The position numbers and the translations under genes were made by a program. From Cytophagales bacterium (GTDB lineage: Bacteria; Bacteroidota; Bacteroidia; Cytophagales; CCMP332): 64,000 nt of DNA. The stretch lies in assembly GCA_028279065.1 (NCBI GenBank), contig JANQSY010000110.1, forward strand, positions 1 to 64,000, written 5' to 3'. The notes beneath the pieces were generated by a model. The model was not told where the DNA came from. It did no database searches and was given only the letters and a program-made list of their open reading frames with translations. Position 1 is the stretch's first letter, and each line of letters begins with the position of its first letter. Positions 15,999 through 24,950 of the stretch are shown here, one piece after another.

Positions 15999-17264
15999 AT
16001 GATTTCAAGGGCTACCATTTTTAAAACCTCCACCAACCTTGCATTGCGGGGTTTATCGGTTATTTCCAAGCTTTTCCTGGTCATTTACCTGGGCAAGTAC
16101 TTTTCTCTGGAGGACCTGGGAACCTATCACATCTTCGCGGTCTCCCTGGCTCTTTTTGTATTTGTACTGGGATTCGAGTTCCACTCATTTAGCTCCCGGG
16201 AATATGAAAAAATGGAAGTGGATGAGGTTGGAAAATATTTTTCCAATCAACTGTTGTTTCTGCTATTAACGTATTTTCCAGGAATCCTGTTGATCCTGGG
16301 GTTCTTTTCATTCGATCTTCTAGGATGGGAATTTTTTCTCCCTTTTTCCCTTGTACTCTTCTTCGACCTCTTAGCTATGCAGACAGGGGTTCTGCTCGCG
16401 GCACGGAAACTCAGCATTTGGTTCAATTTTCTTTTTTTCCTGAGGGGAGGGTTATGGATCTATGCTTTTGTGGGTTGGAGTCATTTTGTAAACCCCCTTG
16501 GGATTAAGGAACTCCTGATTTTTTGGGTAATCGGGGTAGGTATTGCTCTCTTTTTGGCGCTGACGCTTGTAAGGCTCAAGGGACTTTGGCAGCCGAAGGG
16601 CTTTCGCCCTGATTGGGCCTGGATCAAAAAGGGAGTCAAAACTTCTTTGACCTTCTATGTCCTCGTGATCTTCATGCGGCTTATTGATTATCTGGACAGG
16701 TACTTTTTGGAATTCTTTAATGGAAGGGAGGATGTAGGTATCTATAGTTTTTTTTCCGGGATCTCCAATGTTCCCATTACCCTGATCGGTGCTGCAGTGA
16801 CCATCCAATTCATGCCTCTCTTCCTCAGGGCTTATCGGGAAGGAGAGAGGGATATCAAGGTTAAGCTGGCAAAGGAATATATGGGACTAGTTCTGGGGAT
16901 ACTCCTATTTGTATTCGCGGGGGTTTATGTTTTTCTGGACCCATTACTCGTTTTCGTTGATAAGCGGGAGTTGATGGATCATAAGGATGTGTTATGGGCG
17001 CTGTTGATAGCTGCGACCTTCTTTGCATTGGGCACCTTTCCTCAATTGGTATTGTATTCCAGAAGAAATGATAAACTACTGTTGTTGACAGGGTTTTTTG
17101 GCTTGCTGGTTTGCATTGCTGGAAATTATTTTCTGATCCCAAAGTATGGGATCATAGGGGCAGCATATGCAGCGATCATTACCCGCGGGTCAATTCTCCT
17201 TTCAAGATCTTATTTTTCTTTTCTGGGTCCCATAAAGAATAGTATTAAGCCTTCCCAGGGATGA
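15999..17264 (+). CDS. Polysaccharide flippase (Wzx-like, MOP superfamily)
   Basis: 421 residues and almost entirely hydrophobic, with roughly 12-14 predicted membrane helices. The N-terminus ISRATIFKTSTNLALRGLSV and the loop GKYFSLEDLGTYHIF follow the usual flippase pattern. So do the central DYLDRYFLEFFNGREDVGIYSFF, in two parts, and the C-terminal GIIGAAYAAIITRG. Such proteins flip undecaprenyl-diphosphate-linked oligosaccharides across the inner membrane. It begins the surface-polysaccharide cluster: the glycosyltransferase gene starts in an ATGA overlap with its stop, and a ligase follows. Sequence divergence is high in this family, so the exact substrate cannot be read. Confidence 0.85.
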   Translation: MISRATIFKTSTNLALRGLSVISKLFLVIYLGKYFSLEDLGTYHIFAVSLALFVFVLGFEFHSFSSREYEKMEVDEVGKYFSNQLLFLLLTYFPGILLILGFFSFDLLGWEFFLPFSLVLFFDLLAMQTGVLLAARKLSIWFNFLFFLRGGLWIYAFVGWSHFVNPLGIKELLIFWVIGVGIALFLALTLVRLKGLWQPKGFRPDWAWIKKGVKTSLTFYVLVIFMRLIDYLDRYFLEFFNGREDVGIYSFFSGISNVPITLIGAAVTIQFMPLFLRAYREGERDIKVKLAKEYMGLVLGILLFVFAGVYVFLDPLLVFVDKRELMDHKDVLWALLIAATFFALGTFPQLVLYSRRNDKLLLLTGFFGLLVCIAGNYFLIPKYGIIGAAYAAIITRGSILLSRSYFSFLGPIKNSIKPSQG

Positions 17265-18262
17265 AATTATTGTTCATAAGCAAGAAAAAGAAAGGGGTAA
17301 ACTGGTCTGATTCAATTGATCTTTTGAGGGAGGATTTGGCAGCATTAGAGGGAGTTGAACTCCTGGGATTTGAGGTGGACACAGGGGGATTGAACAATTA
17401 CCTTGGAAATTCAAAGAGGCTTTCTGAGATTCTGAATGAACAAGATTTCGATGTTATCTTGGTCCACCATGTGATATGTGCCTGGCCCTTGGGAAAGGTC
17501 ATTAAAAAATTCAGAGGGACAAAAGTGATTGCGCTACACGAGACTGAGCCCGTCCTGGGCTTTTCTTACTTACTAAAGAATATCTTTCGCCTCCCTCTTA
17601 AGCATTGGATAAGGTTTCCAGGGTATTGGAACTCAAGGCCCCTTCATTGGTTTGACCAGGTTTGGATCTTGAGCAAGAAGCAGGCACTTTTCAAAGGGTC
17701 AATGGAAAAATATAAACAGGTCAACTTTCTTGGGGTAGATGAGCAGAGGTTTCAAGCCAAGACAGATTTTGGAGGAAATCCTAAGGTTTTTTTTCCATTT
17801 GGACCTGAGAGAGCAGAAAAAGGATACTCCCTTGCTTTTGAGTCCTTAAATGGTTTGCAAGCTAAGCCAGAATTGATCCTAGGAGGGAATTTTCCATTCG
17901 AAAAAATGCCTGCGGTCTACAAAAGCTGTCAAGTCCTTTTGCTTCTCAGTCTTTTCGAGACCTATTCGTTGGTTGTTTTGGAAGCAATGGCTTCGAACCT
18001 GTTTTTGGTTGTTTCAAAAGGAATTGGACTTGTTGAACAGCTTTCCAATTTGTACACAAAGAATGAATTGAAAGACTTGGGAGTTTATGTTGTGGAAAGG
18101 GAACCTTCTTCTATCTGCAAAGCACTTGAAGAGGTCCTGCTTCGCATTGAAAAAGAGGAGATACCTAAGACAAGAGAGTTACTTTTAAGGGAGGCGCTTG
18201 ATCGAAAAGCGGTTGCAAAATGGGTCAAGAATGAACTGATCAAATCCATGGAGGATGAATAA
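17261..18262 (+). CDS. Glycosyltransferase (GT-B, group 1-like)
   Basis: 333 residues. The second Rossmann half is recognisable: VFFPFGPERAEKGYSLAFES, LILGGNFPFEKMPAVYKSCQ and LLLSLFETYSLVVLEAMASN, which carries the E-x7-E element of retaining GT4-type transferases (FETYSLVVLEAMA). The N-terminal half (DVILVHHVICAWPLGKVI, then a long Arg/Trp-rich stretch) is poorly conserved. It probably adds a sugar to the lipid-linked repeat unit in the cytoplasm; donor and acceptor are unknown. It overlaps the flippase stop by four bases and the ligase start by eight. Confidence 0.85.
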   Translation: MKLLFISKKKKGVNWSDSIDLLREDLAALEGVELLGFEVDTGGLNNYLGNSKRLSEILNEQDFDVILVHHVICAWPLGKVIKKFRGTKVIALHETEPVLGFSYLLKNIFRLPLKHWIRFPGYWNSRPLHWFDQVWILSKKQALFKGSMEKYKQVNFLGVDEQRFQAKTDFGGNPKVFFPFGPERAEKGYSLAFESLNGLQAKPELILGGNFPFEKMPAVYKSCQVLLLLSLFETYSLVVLEAMASNLFLVVSKGIGLVEQLSNLYTKNELKDLGVYVVEREPSSICKALEEVLLRIEKEEIPKTRELLLREALDRKAVAKWVKNELIKSMEDE

Positions 18263-19541
18263 GCTCGGACTTGGTTTCTTTTCAGGGATGCGATTTGCTG
18301 AGAAGGTTTTCCTTGGTTCTCTTTCATTGGCCATCTCAACTATTTTATTGGATCAGAATATCAACAACCCGCTTCTTGGGATAATGGTCATCAGCTGGTT
18401 TTTTGTGCCTAAACCTAAAGGCTACTTAAGGTCTGGTATATCCGATAATTGGGTTCTTACCTGTTGGGCCTTTTATGCTGTCTATATAATCGGCATGAGC
18501 TATACCGAAAACATTTCAAGCGGTCTTTCCCAGCTCGAGACCAAACTTGGATTGGTAATTTTCCCTTTTCTGATCTCATCCTATGGCCGATGGAACTGGG
18601 AAAAAAGAAACTTTCTCCTATTCGTTCTTGGGGTTTCACTTCTCATGCTCGCATTGATCAGTCTGGGCTCTGCCTGGCACCAGAGCTATAAGGTATCAGG
18701 GTCAATAATGGAGTTAATGAGTGAATTCTTTGTTTACAATAAGCTGGTCCGCTTCGTTAACATCCAACCACTTTATATGTCGCTCTTTGTCATATTCTTC
18801 CTGGTAGGATTGCAATTGATCATGATCAGGGAATGGAATGATTGGGGGTCAAGAAAAAGAATGCTCGCCCTGGGGCTTGATCTTTTTTTAATCGCCTTCC
18901 TTCTCCTCCTATCCTCCCGGACCAGTGTAGTCACCTATTTTATTTGGGCAGTACTTCGGACTCTTGTTCTGGTATATCAGAAAAAGCAATTAAAGGAATC
19001 CCTGGTCATGCTAACCGTTGAAGGGATGCTTGCTTTGATCCTTCTTACCCAGCTTAATGTGAACAAAACCAGATTCTCAGAAGCCCTGGATCCCGACTCT
19101 GATTTCCAAACTGATCAATATGCGGGCCGATCCCTGCGTTTGGAAAAGTGGAAATGTGCAATGGAGGTTTGGCGAAAGGAACCGATCATTGGTGTCGGCA
19201 CAGGTGACGAAAACGCAACTCTGTTGGAATGCTTCAAATCAAAAAATATTGAAGAGGCAATCCGTTTCGGTTATAACAGTCATAACCAATACTTGAGTAC
19301 CCTGACTCAGGTAGGGATCATAGGTCTATTCGCCTTGCTGGCCCTGGTTTTATTCCCCTTATGGAAAGGTTACAAAGAAAGGGACCTGATGATCTTTGCT
19401 GTAGGAATGGTATTCCTGCTTTGCATGGGTTCGGAGACCATGCTTAGTCGAAGAATAGGGGTGCTTTTTTGCTCCCTTGTTTTGTCGATTTGGTTTGTAG
19501 CCCCGGTTATGGGTTCTTCAGGACGTAGTAAAGGAACTTAG
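18255..19541 (+). CDS. O-antigen ligase / Wzy-family membrane protein
   Basis: 428 residues with about 10-12 hydrophobic helices. The periplasmic region contains SLRLEKWKCAMEVWRKEPIIGVGTG (given here in two joined parts, 372-396 approx.) and then GYNSHNQYLSTLTQVGIIG. This is the Wzy_C pattern of a conserved Arg before the trp-rich helix and the H-N-x-Y/F-L segment. It either ligates O-antigen to lipid A core or polymerises repeat units; the family does not tell. Its 3' end overlaps the oppositely transcribed WecG-family gene by 35 bases. Confidence 0.85.
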   Translation: MNKLGLGFFSGMRFAEKVFLGSLSLAISTILLDQNINNPLLGIMVISWFFVPKPKGYLRSGISDNWVLTCWAFYAVYIIGMSYTENISSGLSQLETKLGLVIFPFLISSYGRWNWEKRNFLLFVLGVSLLMLALISLGSAWHQSYKVSGSIMELMSEFFVYNKLVRFVNIQPLYMSLFVIFFLVGLQLIMIREWNDWGSRKRMLALGLDLFLIAFLLLLSSRTSVVTYFIWAVLRTLVLVYQKKQLKESLVMLTVEGMLALILLTQLNVNKTRFSEALDPDSDFQTDQYAGRSLRLEKWKCAMEVWRKEPIIGVGTGDENATLLECFKSKNIEEAIRFGYNSHNQYLSTLTQVGIIGLFALLALVLFPLWKGYKERDLMIFAVGMVFLLCMGSETMLSRRIGVLFCSLVLSIWFVAPVMGSSGRSKGT

Positions 19542-20256
19542 GGTTTTCTACAAGGTATCTTTTTCCCAGACGAACGGGTTCAAGTAGCATTCTATAGAAC
19601 CATTCCATTTTCAAATTCCGGAACAGCTTTGGAGCTAGGCTTCGCTTTCCCGCAAAAAAATCGAAAGCTCCTCCGCAGGGAAAAAAGGCATTGCAGGAAA
19701 TGTCTCCCATATGGTCCATGATCCATTTTTCCTGGTCTGGCATCCCAAAGCCTACCAACAGAACGTGGGGCTTGAAGGAATTTATGGTTTCAATCACCCT
19801 TAGGTTTTCAGGATGCTCTTTGCCCTTGTTGAAATATCCGTGGTGGTGGGAAATGATCAATTCAGGGGCATGCTTTTTCATATTCTCGGCAGCCTTCACT
19901 ATGACTTCCTCCCTTGCACCTAAGAAAAAGATCCGGTATCCATTTTTTGCACAGAAGGAGGCATAATTCCAAAACCAAGCATTGTATGCTATCTTTTGAG
20001 GGACAGGTTTCCCTCTCAGCCAGGCACCCATTTGAATTCCAGCACCGTCACACATAACGTAATCAACCTTTTCCCTGAACAGTTTTTTAAGCCAGGGGAA
20101 TTTGGTATTTGCGAGCACGACCATATGTGCATTGCTGTTAAAGAAGGTCTTTTTCTGATTGTTTCTTACAGATTCAACAAGTAATTGCTCATAATCCCTT
20201 TCCTCAAACAGGTCAACGGGGATTCCCCCAACAGATATGGCCTTTTGTTTTTCCAA
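19507..20256 (-). CDS. WecG/TagA/CpsF-family glycosyltransferase
   Basis: 249 residues, the full family length. Conserved elements are NAHMVVLANTKFPWLKKLF, the catalytic-site VDYVMCDGAGIQMGAWLRG, RIFFLGAREEVIVKAAENM, VLLVGFGMPDQEKWIMDH, and the C-terminal FPCGGAFDFFAGKRSLAPK and MEWFYRMLLEPVRLGKRY. Members transfer ManNAcA or ManNAc to lipid-linked GlcNAc early in glycan assembly. It is the only minus-strand gene in the polysaccharide cluster. It is convergent with the ligase (35-base overlap) and divergent from the sugar-phosphate transferase. Confidence 0.93.
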   Translation of the reverse strand: MEKQKAISVGGIPVDLFEERDYEQLLVESVRNNQKKTFFNSNAHMVVLANTKFPWLKKLFREKVDYVMCDGAGIQMGAWLRGKPVPQKIAYNAWFWNYASFCAKNGYRIFFLGAREEVIVKAAENMKKHAPELIISHHHGYFNKGKEHPENLRVIETINSFKPHVLLVGFGMPDQEKWIMDHMGDISCNAFFPCGGAFDFFAGKRSLAPKLFRNLKMEWFYRMLLEPVRLGKRYLVENPKFLYYVLKNP

Positions 20257-20348
20257 ATTCTTATATCGGGTTCTAAGGAACGCTTATTCCTCTGAATTAT
20301 CCCTCAGCCCAAGGAGAAATATCCTTATTTTGCACGAAAACCCAATTC

Positions 20349-21740
20349 TTGAGGAGTCAATATAACAGGTTTCTAAAGGGACTGTTTTTTTTCGTTGATC
20401 TGCTGGCTGTAAACCTTGCTTTTTTCTTGAGCTTCATAATCAGGTTTGGCTCCTTTGATCAGATCTTTTATTCCGAATGGCATAGCAATCTATACCTACC
20501 CTTCTGGCTTTTTTATAATCTGGGATGGCTTGCAATTTCTTCTATTGCAGGCTTTTACCGACCCTTTAAGCATCCTAAGACCTTTAACATTGCCCAGCGG
20601 GTCTTAAGGATCTGGTTCTTCTTTGTTCTTTTCCTGACCATTTACTTCATCCTTATTGCAAGGGAAGATTATTCGAGGCAGTTCTTTTTCGTTGGCTTTG
20701 TGCTTAACCTGATATTCTTACTTATCGGAAGGATGGGGATCCATTTTTCTTTCCGCTTTTCCAGAAAACGTGGAATGTATCAAAGCCGGGTGGTTATTGT
20801 TGGGTATGGAGAGGCCGGAAAGGAATTAAGGGACTACTTCATTGAGCATCCGGAGCAAGGATTTCAGTTCAGTGGATTTTTTGATATTAAGCAGGGCCCT
20901 GACGTCCAGGGAGATATTCTGGAACTCAAGCGCCATTGCAAAAAAGAGAACATCGAAGAGATATACCTCTCAACCTCGGATATGCCTGGAGAAGCAATTG
21001 AGGATATCATTGATTTCGGTGAGCAAAACCTGATCAATGTAGTGCTTCTTCCAAATTTCCTGAATTTTTCCGCCAGGAAATTGGCCCTTGATTTTTATGG
21101 GACCATTCCTATCCTGGTAACTCAAAAAATACCATTAACAGACCCGTTCAACCGTTGGATCAAGCGAGCCTTTGATGTTTGTTTTGCTTTGTTCATTATT
21201 GTTTTTGTTCTATCCTGGTTCATCCCACTTCTTGGTCTTATCATCTATTTTGATTCTCCCGGGCCCATATTCTTTTCGCAAAACAGATCAGGGTTCAAGA
21301 ATAATATCTTCAAGGTCTATAAATTCCGGTCCATGGTTGTGAATAAGCAATCCGACTCTATCCAGGCTACCAAGGACGATAAACGTGTTACCCGGGTTGG
21401 AAGGTTTTTAAGAAAGACAAGTATTGATGAACTCCCTCAGTTCTTCAATGTTTTGAAGGGGGACATGTCAGTTGTTGGCCCCAGACCTCATATGCTTTTC
21501 CAAACTGAGGAATACTCGAAATCAATAGACCGCTACATGGTCAGGCATTTTGTTAAGCCCGGAATTACGGGCCTTGCTCAGGTTAGTGGTTATAGGGGAG
21601 AGACCAGCGAAGAACCATTGATGAAGATCAGGGTTAAGCTGGATCGGATCTACATTGAACAATGGTCCATGCTTTTCGATGTAAAGATCATTTTGCAAAC
21701 CTTCTTATTGGTTTTCAAAAAGCAGGAATATGCCTACTAG
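20349..21740 (+). CDS. Polyprenyl glycosylphosphotransferase (initiating sugar-phosphate transferase)
   Basis: 463 residues. The N-terminal half has four to five transmembrane helices and a Rossmann-like CoA-binding-type domain (SRVVIVGYGEAGKELRDYF). The C-terminal ~200 residues are the bacterial sugar transferase domain: KRAFDVCFALFIIVF (re-entrant membrane helix), GPIFFSQNRSGFKNNIFKVY, KFRSMVV, the catalytic TSIDELPQFFNVLKGDMSVV and GPRPH. It transfers hexose-1-phosphate to undecaprenyl phosphate, the first step of repeat-unit synthesis. The start is TTG at 20349; no ATG or GTG is available in frame upstream of the first helix. The 92 bases before it (20257-20348), shared with the divergent WecG gene, hold no gene. 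Confidence 0.93.
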   Translation: MRSQYNRFLKGLFFFVDLLAVNLAFFLSFIIRFGSFDQIFYSEWHSNLYLPFWLFYNLGWLAISSIAGFYRPFKHPKTFNIAQRVLRIWFFFVLFLTIYFILIAREDYSRQFFFVGFVLNLIFLLIGRMGIHFSFRFSRKRGMYQSRVVIVGYGEAGKELRDYFIEHPEQGFQFSGFFDIKQGPDVQGDILELKRHCKKENIEEIYLSTSDMPGEAIEDIIDFGEQNLINVVLLPNFLNFSARKLALDFYGTIPILVTQKIPLTDPFNRWIKRAFDVCFALFIIVFVLSWFIPLLGLIIYFDSPGPIFFSQNRSGFKNNIFKVYKFRSMVVNKQSDSIQATKDDKRVTRVGRFLRKTSIDELPQFFNVLKGDMSVVGPRPHMLFQTEEYSKSIDRYMVRHFVKPGITGLAQVSGYRGETSEEPLMKIRVKLDRIYIEQWSMLFDVKIILQTFLLVFKKQEYAY

Positions 21741-21743
21741 AGG

Positions 21744-22721
21744 ATGAAGGAGCAGGTTATACAACAAGCTTTTGGGGACCTAAAGTCCAAATGGACCAAT
21801 TGGAAAACCTATAGGATCTACATATTCCTGTTTTCCAACCGGATCTTATTTTTTACGATGGCCATATTCATCCTTTTGGTTGGTTTGCTTTCACTATTTG
21901 GATTTTTTGGCCCGAAAGAATACCAGGCCCTGGTTGGAGGAGTATGTACTCTCATCTGCTTTTTCATTCTTTCCTTGTTCTTTGCCCCTGTTTTCGGTCT
22001 TTACCAAGTGCTTCCTAATATCAAAAGCGAATTCTTTGAGCATTTGAAGGCCTTTTTGAAGATCCGAAACTTCAAGTATAAAGCTGATGGAGAGGCATTC
22101 ACCAAGGACTTTCTGAAAAGCAAACTATATCCTTACAAGCTCACCAAAATCCGGGGAAGAGATTTCTTTTCTGGATTCTCAGGATACTTTCCTTTTTTGA
22201 TCTGGAATGCATGGGGCTGGTTTCAGGAAAGGTCCTTTCAATCACCAATGACATTTGCCTCTGTTAACACCTCCTATATAGGGTTTGCAGGTGATCAGGT
22301 TATTTTCAGAAACATAAAACCTAATACAGGGGACCTTATCGTGTTCTCAAAGAAAGGTGAAGAATACTACGGAGACCTTATGCAATCCTTTAAGAGCGAC
22401 CCTAAATTCAAGCAAACAGGTTTCTCCGATGAAGTTTTGACCAAGAACCTTATCGCGTTCAGGACCGCTTCTTTCGGTGGCCTTACCTCCAGGATCTTTC
22501 ACAGCATCATGGAAATACTACATTTATTTCCTGGCGGTGCAGCCTTCCATTTCTCTCCTGAGGTCATATTTGTGAATGTTCCACATGAGGAAAAGTGGTT
22601 ACAAGGTAATCCGTTTGAAAGCCCGGATAGGATCTTGCTTGGCAATGTTCATAGGTTCTTCAGACTCATGCTTATCCCCGGAATACTTGAAAAAGGGATT
22701 ACTGGGTCTAACCAAGATTGA
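21744..22721 (+). CDS. Membrane protein of unknown function in polysaccharide cluster
   Basis: 325 residues. I do not recognise it securely. Two close transmembrane helices (about 34-56 and 62-86) follow a short N-terminal cytoplasmic stretch rich in Trp and Lys. The remaining ~240 residues look soluble, with mixed alpha/beta segments such as LKSKLYPYKLTKIRGRDFF, GDLIVFSKKGEEYYGDL, TASFGGLTSRIFHSIMEIL and PEVIFVNVPHEEKWL. The layout loosely recalls DUF3137 proteins but I see no decisive motif. It starts three bases after the sugar transferase with an AGG just before its ATG, so it is co-transcribed and may assist or regulate export. Confidence 0.6.
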   Translation: MKEQVIQQAFGDLKSKWTNWKTYRIYIFLFSNRILFFTMAIFILLVGLLSLFGFFGPKEYQALVGGVCTLICFFILSLFFAPVFGLYQVLPNIKSEFFEHLKAFLKIRNFKYKADGEAFTKDFLKSKLYPYKLTKIRGRDFFSGFSGYFPFLIWNAWGWFQERSFQSPMTFASVNTSYIGFAGDQVIFRNIKPNTGDLIVFSKKGEEYYGDLMQSFKSDPKFKQTGFSDEVLTKNLIAFRTASFGGLTSRIFHSIMEILHLFPGGAAFHFSPEVIFVNVPHEEKWLQGNPFESPDRILLGNVHRFFRLMLIPGILEKGITGSNQD

Positions 22722-22823
22722 ATGGTATAATATACCGAATGCCCTACTATGCATGTAATGTGTGCTATTTCTTAGTAATTTTATTACCGAAATAGTCAAT
22801 TAGTCCAAACCAAGACTGGGATA

Positions 22824-24947
22824 ATGAGAAATTTAAGATTAGTAGCCCTGCTTTTTCTGCTTGGTGCTGTAAGTCTCGATGCCTTTTCCACACCGGCACC
22901 CAAACCAAAAAAACTCAGAAAGACCGCTGATAAACATCTATCTAAGGGGGAATTTGTTGATGCCCTTAGAAACTACCTTGATTATGCGAAAGAGGTGGAC
23001 AATGTCGAACCTGAGGTTAACTATAAGATCGGGCTTTGCTTTGTTCAATTGGAAAGGCCTGCGTCAGCACAGAAGTTCTTCCGGGTGGTTAGGAGCCAAA
23101 ACTGGCGGCCTTACCCAACCGAATTTGAGTTTTATCAAGCGAGGGTCTTCCACCTCTTGCATGATTTTGATTCTGCTCATCATTACTATGAAAGGTTTCT
23201 CCGACGCTACAATAAGGACCATGTTGATGACAAGAAATTGGAGATAGCCGTTGAGGAATTGGTTTATCCAACCATTTATGGGAAACTATATGAGCAAAAC
23301 GAAAATCTGATCCCAGTCAAGAGTGCAATTGAAAAGCTGATCGCCTCAACCGAAGAAGGACACAAGCAAAAAGGGCATGGACGCAAAGTTTATGTCAAAG
23401 CTCTCGGTCCGGAGGTCAATACTTCACATGATGAATATGCCCCCTGTATTTCTTCTGATGGCAACCTACTTTTGTTTGCATCGAAAAGGCCTCATTCAGG
23501 CAATGATTCAAAGAAGGATGCAAAAACCGAAAGTCTTTATTTCACCCAGAAGGTAGAAGGAGATTTTGTGAAGGCCGCTAGGGTAAATTTCGGTGAGGGA
23601 GGAAAAAAGAACTACGCCCCTATCGCCTTTGATTATGAAATGAACGGGTTTCTACTTTATGAGTCCGTATCTGAAACCGAAGGGGATATATTCTATTCCG
23701 GTAAAAGCGATGACAAATGGGGTGCTCCTGAGAAACTACCCGAACCGGTTAATTCCGAGCATTATGAGCCAAGTGCAGGCCTGAGTTCAGATGGCAATAC
23801 CATATATTTTTCCAGTAACAGGCCGGGAGGAAAAGGGGGTCTTGATCTGTATAGATCAACCAAGGGCTCGGATGGAAAATGGTCTGTTCCGGTAGGTCTT
23901 GGTGATCAGATCAATACTGAATTCGACGAGGATGCTCCATATGTGAACCCTGAAGGAACGTATTTGTATTTCAGCTCAAGAGGCCATGAAGGTTTAGGGG
24001 GATATGATATATACAGGGCAAAACTGGATGGAGAAAAGGTGGTGTCGGTTGAGAATCTGAGAATGCCAATTAATTCGGCTCAGGATGATATCTACTTTTC
24101 CTGGACAGGTGATGGAACCAAGGCATACTTTTCTTCTTCGCGAGAAGATGAGGGAAAGATCAATTCCGACATCTATCTAATGGACTTTTCGAAATCGACA
24201 TTGGATGTGAATGTATTCGCAATGGATAATGATAGAAGGGTAAGAGTGAGGGATTTCAAAGCATGTCTTTATCAATTGCCGGAAGAGAATCTATTTGCCT
24301 GTGAAGAGCAAAAACTGAAGAACCAGGCCACTTTCTACATTGTACCGGGAAAGCAATATCACTTGACTGTAGAAAGCAGCGAGTATGGAATACACTCGGA
24401 AGAGGTGATGGCAGAACAGGATTTCGATCTTGTCTCCTATATCACAAGGAACGTGGTGCTTGAAAAGATTGAGGTTGTGGTCGACACAACTCCAGCAGAG
24501 CCTGTGGCTGTGGTGGTTCCTGTAGTCGAAGATCCCAAGAAAGATCCGAAACCTGAAAAACCAAAATCAAATTCCAAGGTGAAATTCAAAGGAGGTTATT
24601 ATGGTTTAGGTGATAAACTTCCCGCAAAAGTGCATTTTCTGTTCAATGAGGCTGAGAACATAACCGACTTTTCGAAGAGCCAATTGGACATGTTGGCCGA
24701 CCTGATGAAAGGACATCCCGAACTGAAGGTCAAGTTACTCGCATACACGGATCTTGTCGGAGATGAAGAGTATAACCTTGACCTAAGTATCAAAAGAGCT
24801 AATACCACCAAATCCTATTTGATCAGCCAGGGGATTGAAGAAGAGCGGTTGATCTATAAGGGGGATGGAGAGCACAATCCGGTAATAAAGACCGAGAGTG
24901 CCAATCTCATGAACCGTAGGGTTGAATTTGAGATCGTAGAGATCTAG
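22824..24947 (+). CDS. OmpA-family lipoprotein/outer-membrane protein with TPR and PD40 repeats (PorE-like)
   Basis: 707 residues. Domains in order: a signal peptide (1-~21); TPR helices (about 25-150, for example ADKHLSKGEFVDALRNYLDY); PD40/WD40-like beta-propeller repeats (about 200-460, with repeated SSDGN, YFSSNRPGG and YDIYRAKL signatures); a carboxypeptidase-regulatory-like segment (~465-550); a Pro/Val/Lys linker (~555-580); and a C-terminal OmpA peptidoglycan-binding domain (KLLAYTDLVGDEEYNLDLS, then IKRANTTKSYL, then MNRRVEFEI). This order matches PorE, a T9SS component that anchors the machinery to peptidoglycan. Several paralogues exist in Bacteroidota, so PorE-like is as far as I go. 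The 102 bases before it hold only a 13-bp palindrome at 22724. Confidence 0.88.
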   Translation: MRNLRLVALLFLLGAVSLDAFSTPAPKPKKLRKTADKHLSKGEFVDALRNYLDYAKEVDNVEPEVNYKIGLCFVQLERPASAQKFFRVVRSQNWRPYPTEFEFYQARVFHLLHDFDSAHHYYERFLRRYNKDHVDDKKLEIAVEELVYPTIYGKLYEQNENLIPVKSAIEKLIASTEEGHKQKGHGRKVYVKALGPEVNTSHDEYAPCISSDGNLLLFASKRPHSGNDSKKDAKTESLYFTQKVEGDFVKAARVNFGEGGKKNYAPIAFDYEMNGFLLYESVSETEGDIFYSGKSDDKWGAPEKLPEPVNSEHYEPSAGLSSDGNTIYFSSNRPGGKGGLDLYRSTKGSDGKWSVPVGLGDQINTEFDEDAPYVNPEGTYLYFSSRGHEGLGGYDIYRAKLDGEKVVSVENLRMPINSAQDDIYFSWTGDGTKAYFSSSREDEGKINSDIYLMDFSKSTLDVNVFAMDNDRRVRVRDFKACLYQLPEENLFACEEQKLKNQATFYIVPGKQYHLTVESSEYGIHSEEVMAEQDFDLVSYITRNVVLEKIEVVVDTTPAEPVAVVVPVVEDPKKDPKPEKPKSNSKVKFKGGYYGLGDKLPAKVHFLFNEAENITDFSKSQLDMLADLMKGHPELKVKLLAYTDLVGDEEYNLDLSIKRANTTKSYLISQGIEEERLIYKGDGEHNPVIKTESANLMNRRVEFEIVEI

Positions 24948-24950
24948 GGG

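Noticed and set aside
18085-18339. Minus-strand frame across the glycosyltransferase/ligase junction
   Set aside because: Opposite to two strongly supported overlapping genes and composed of Ser-rich antisense sequence.
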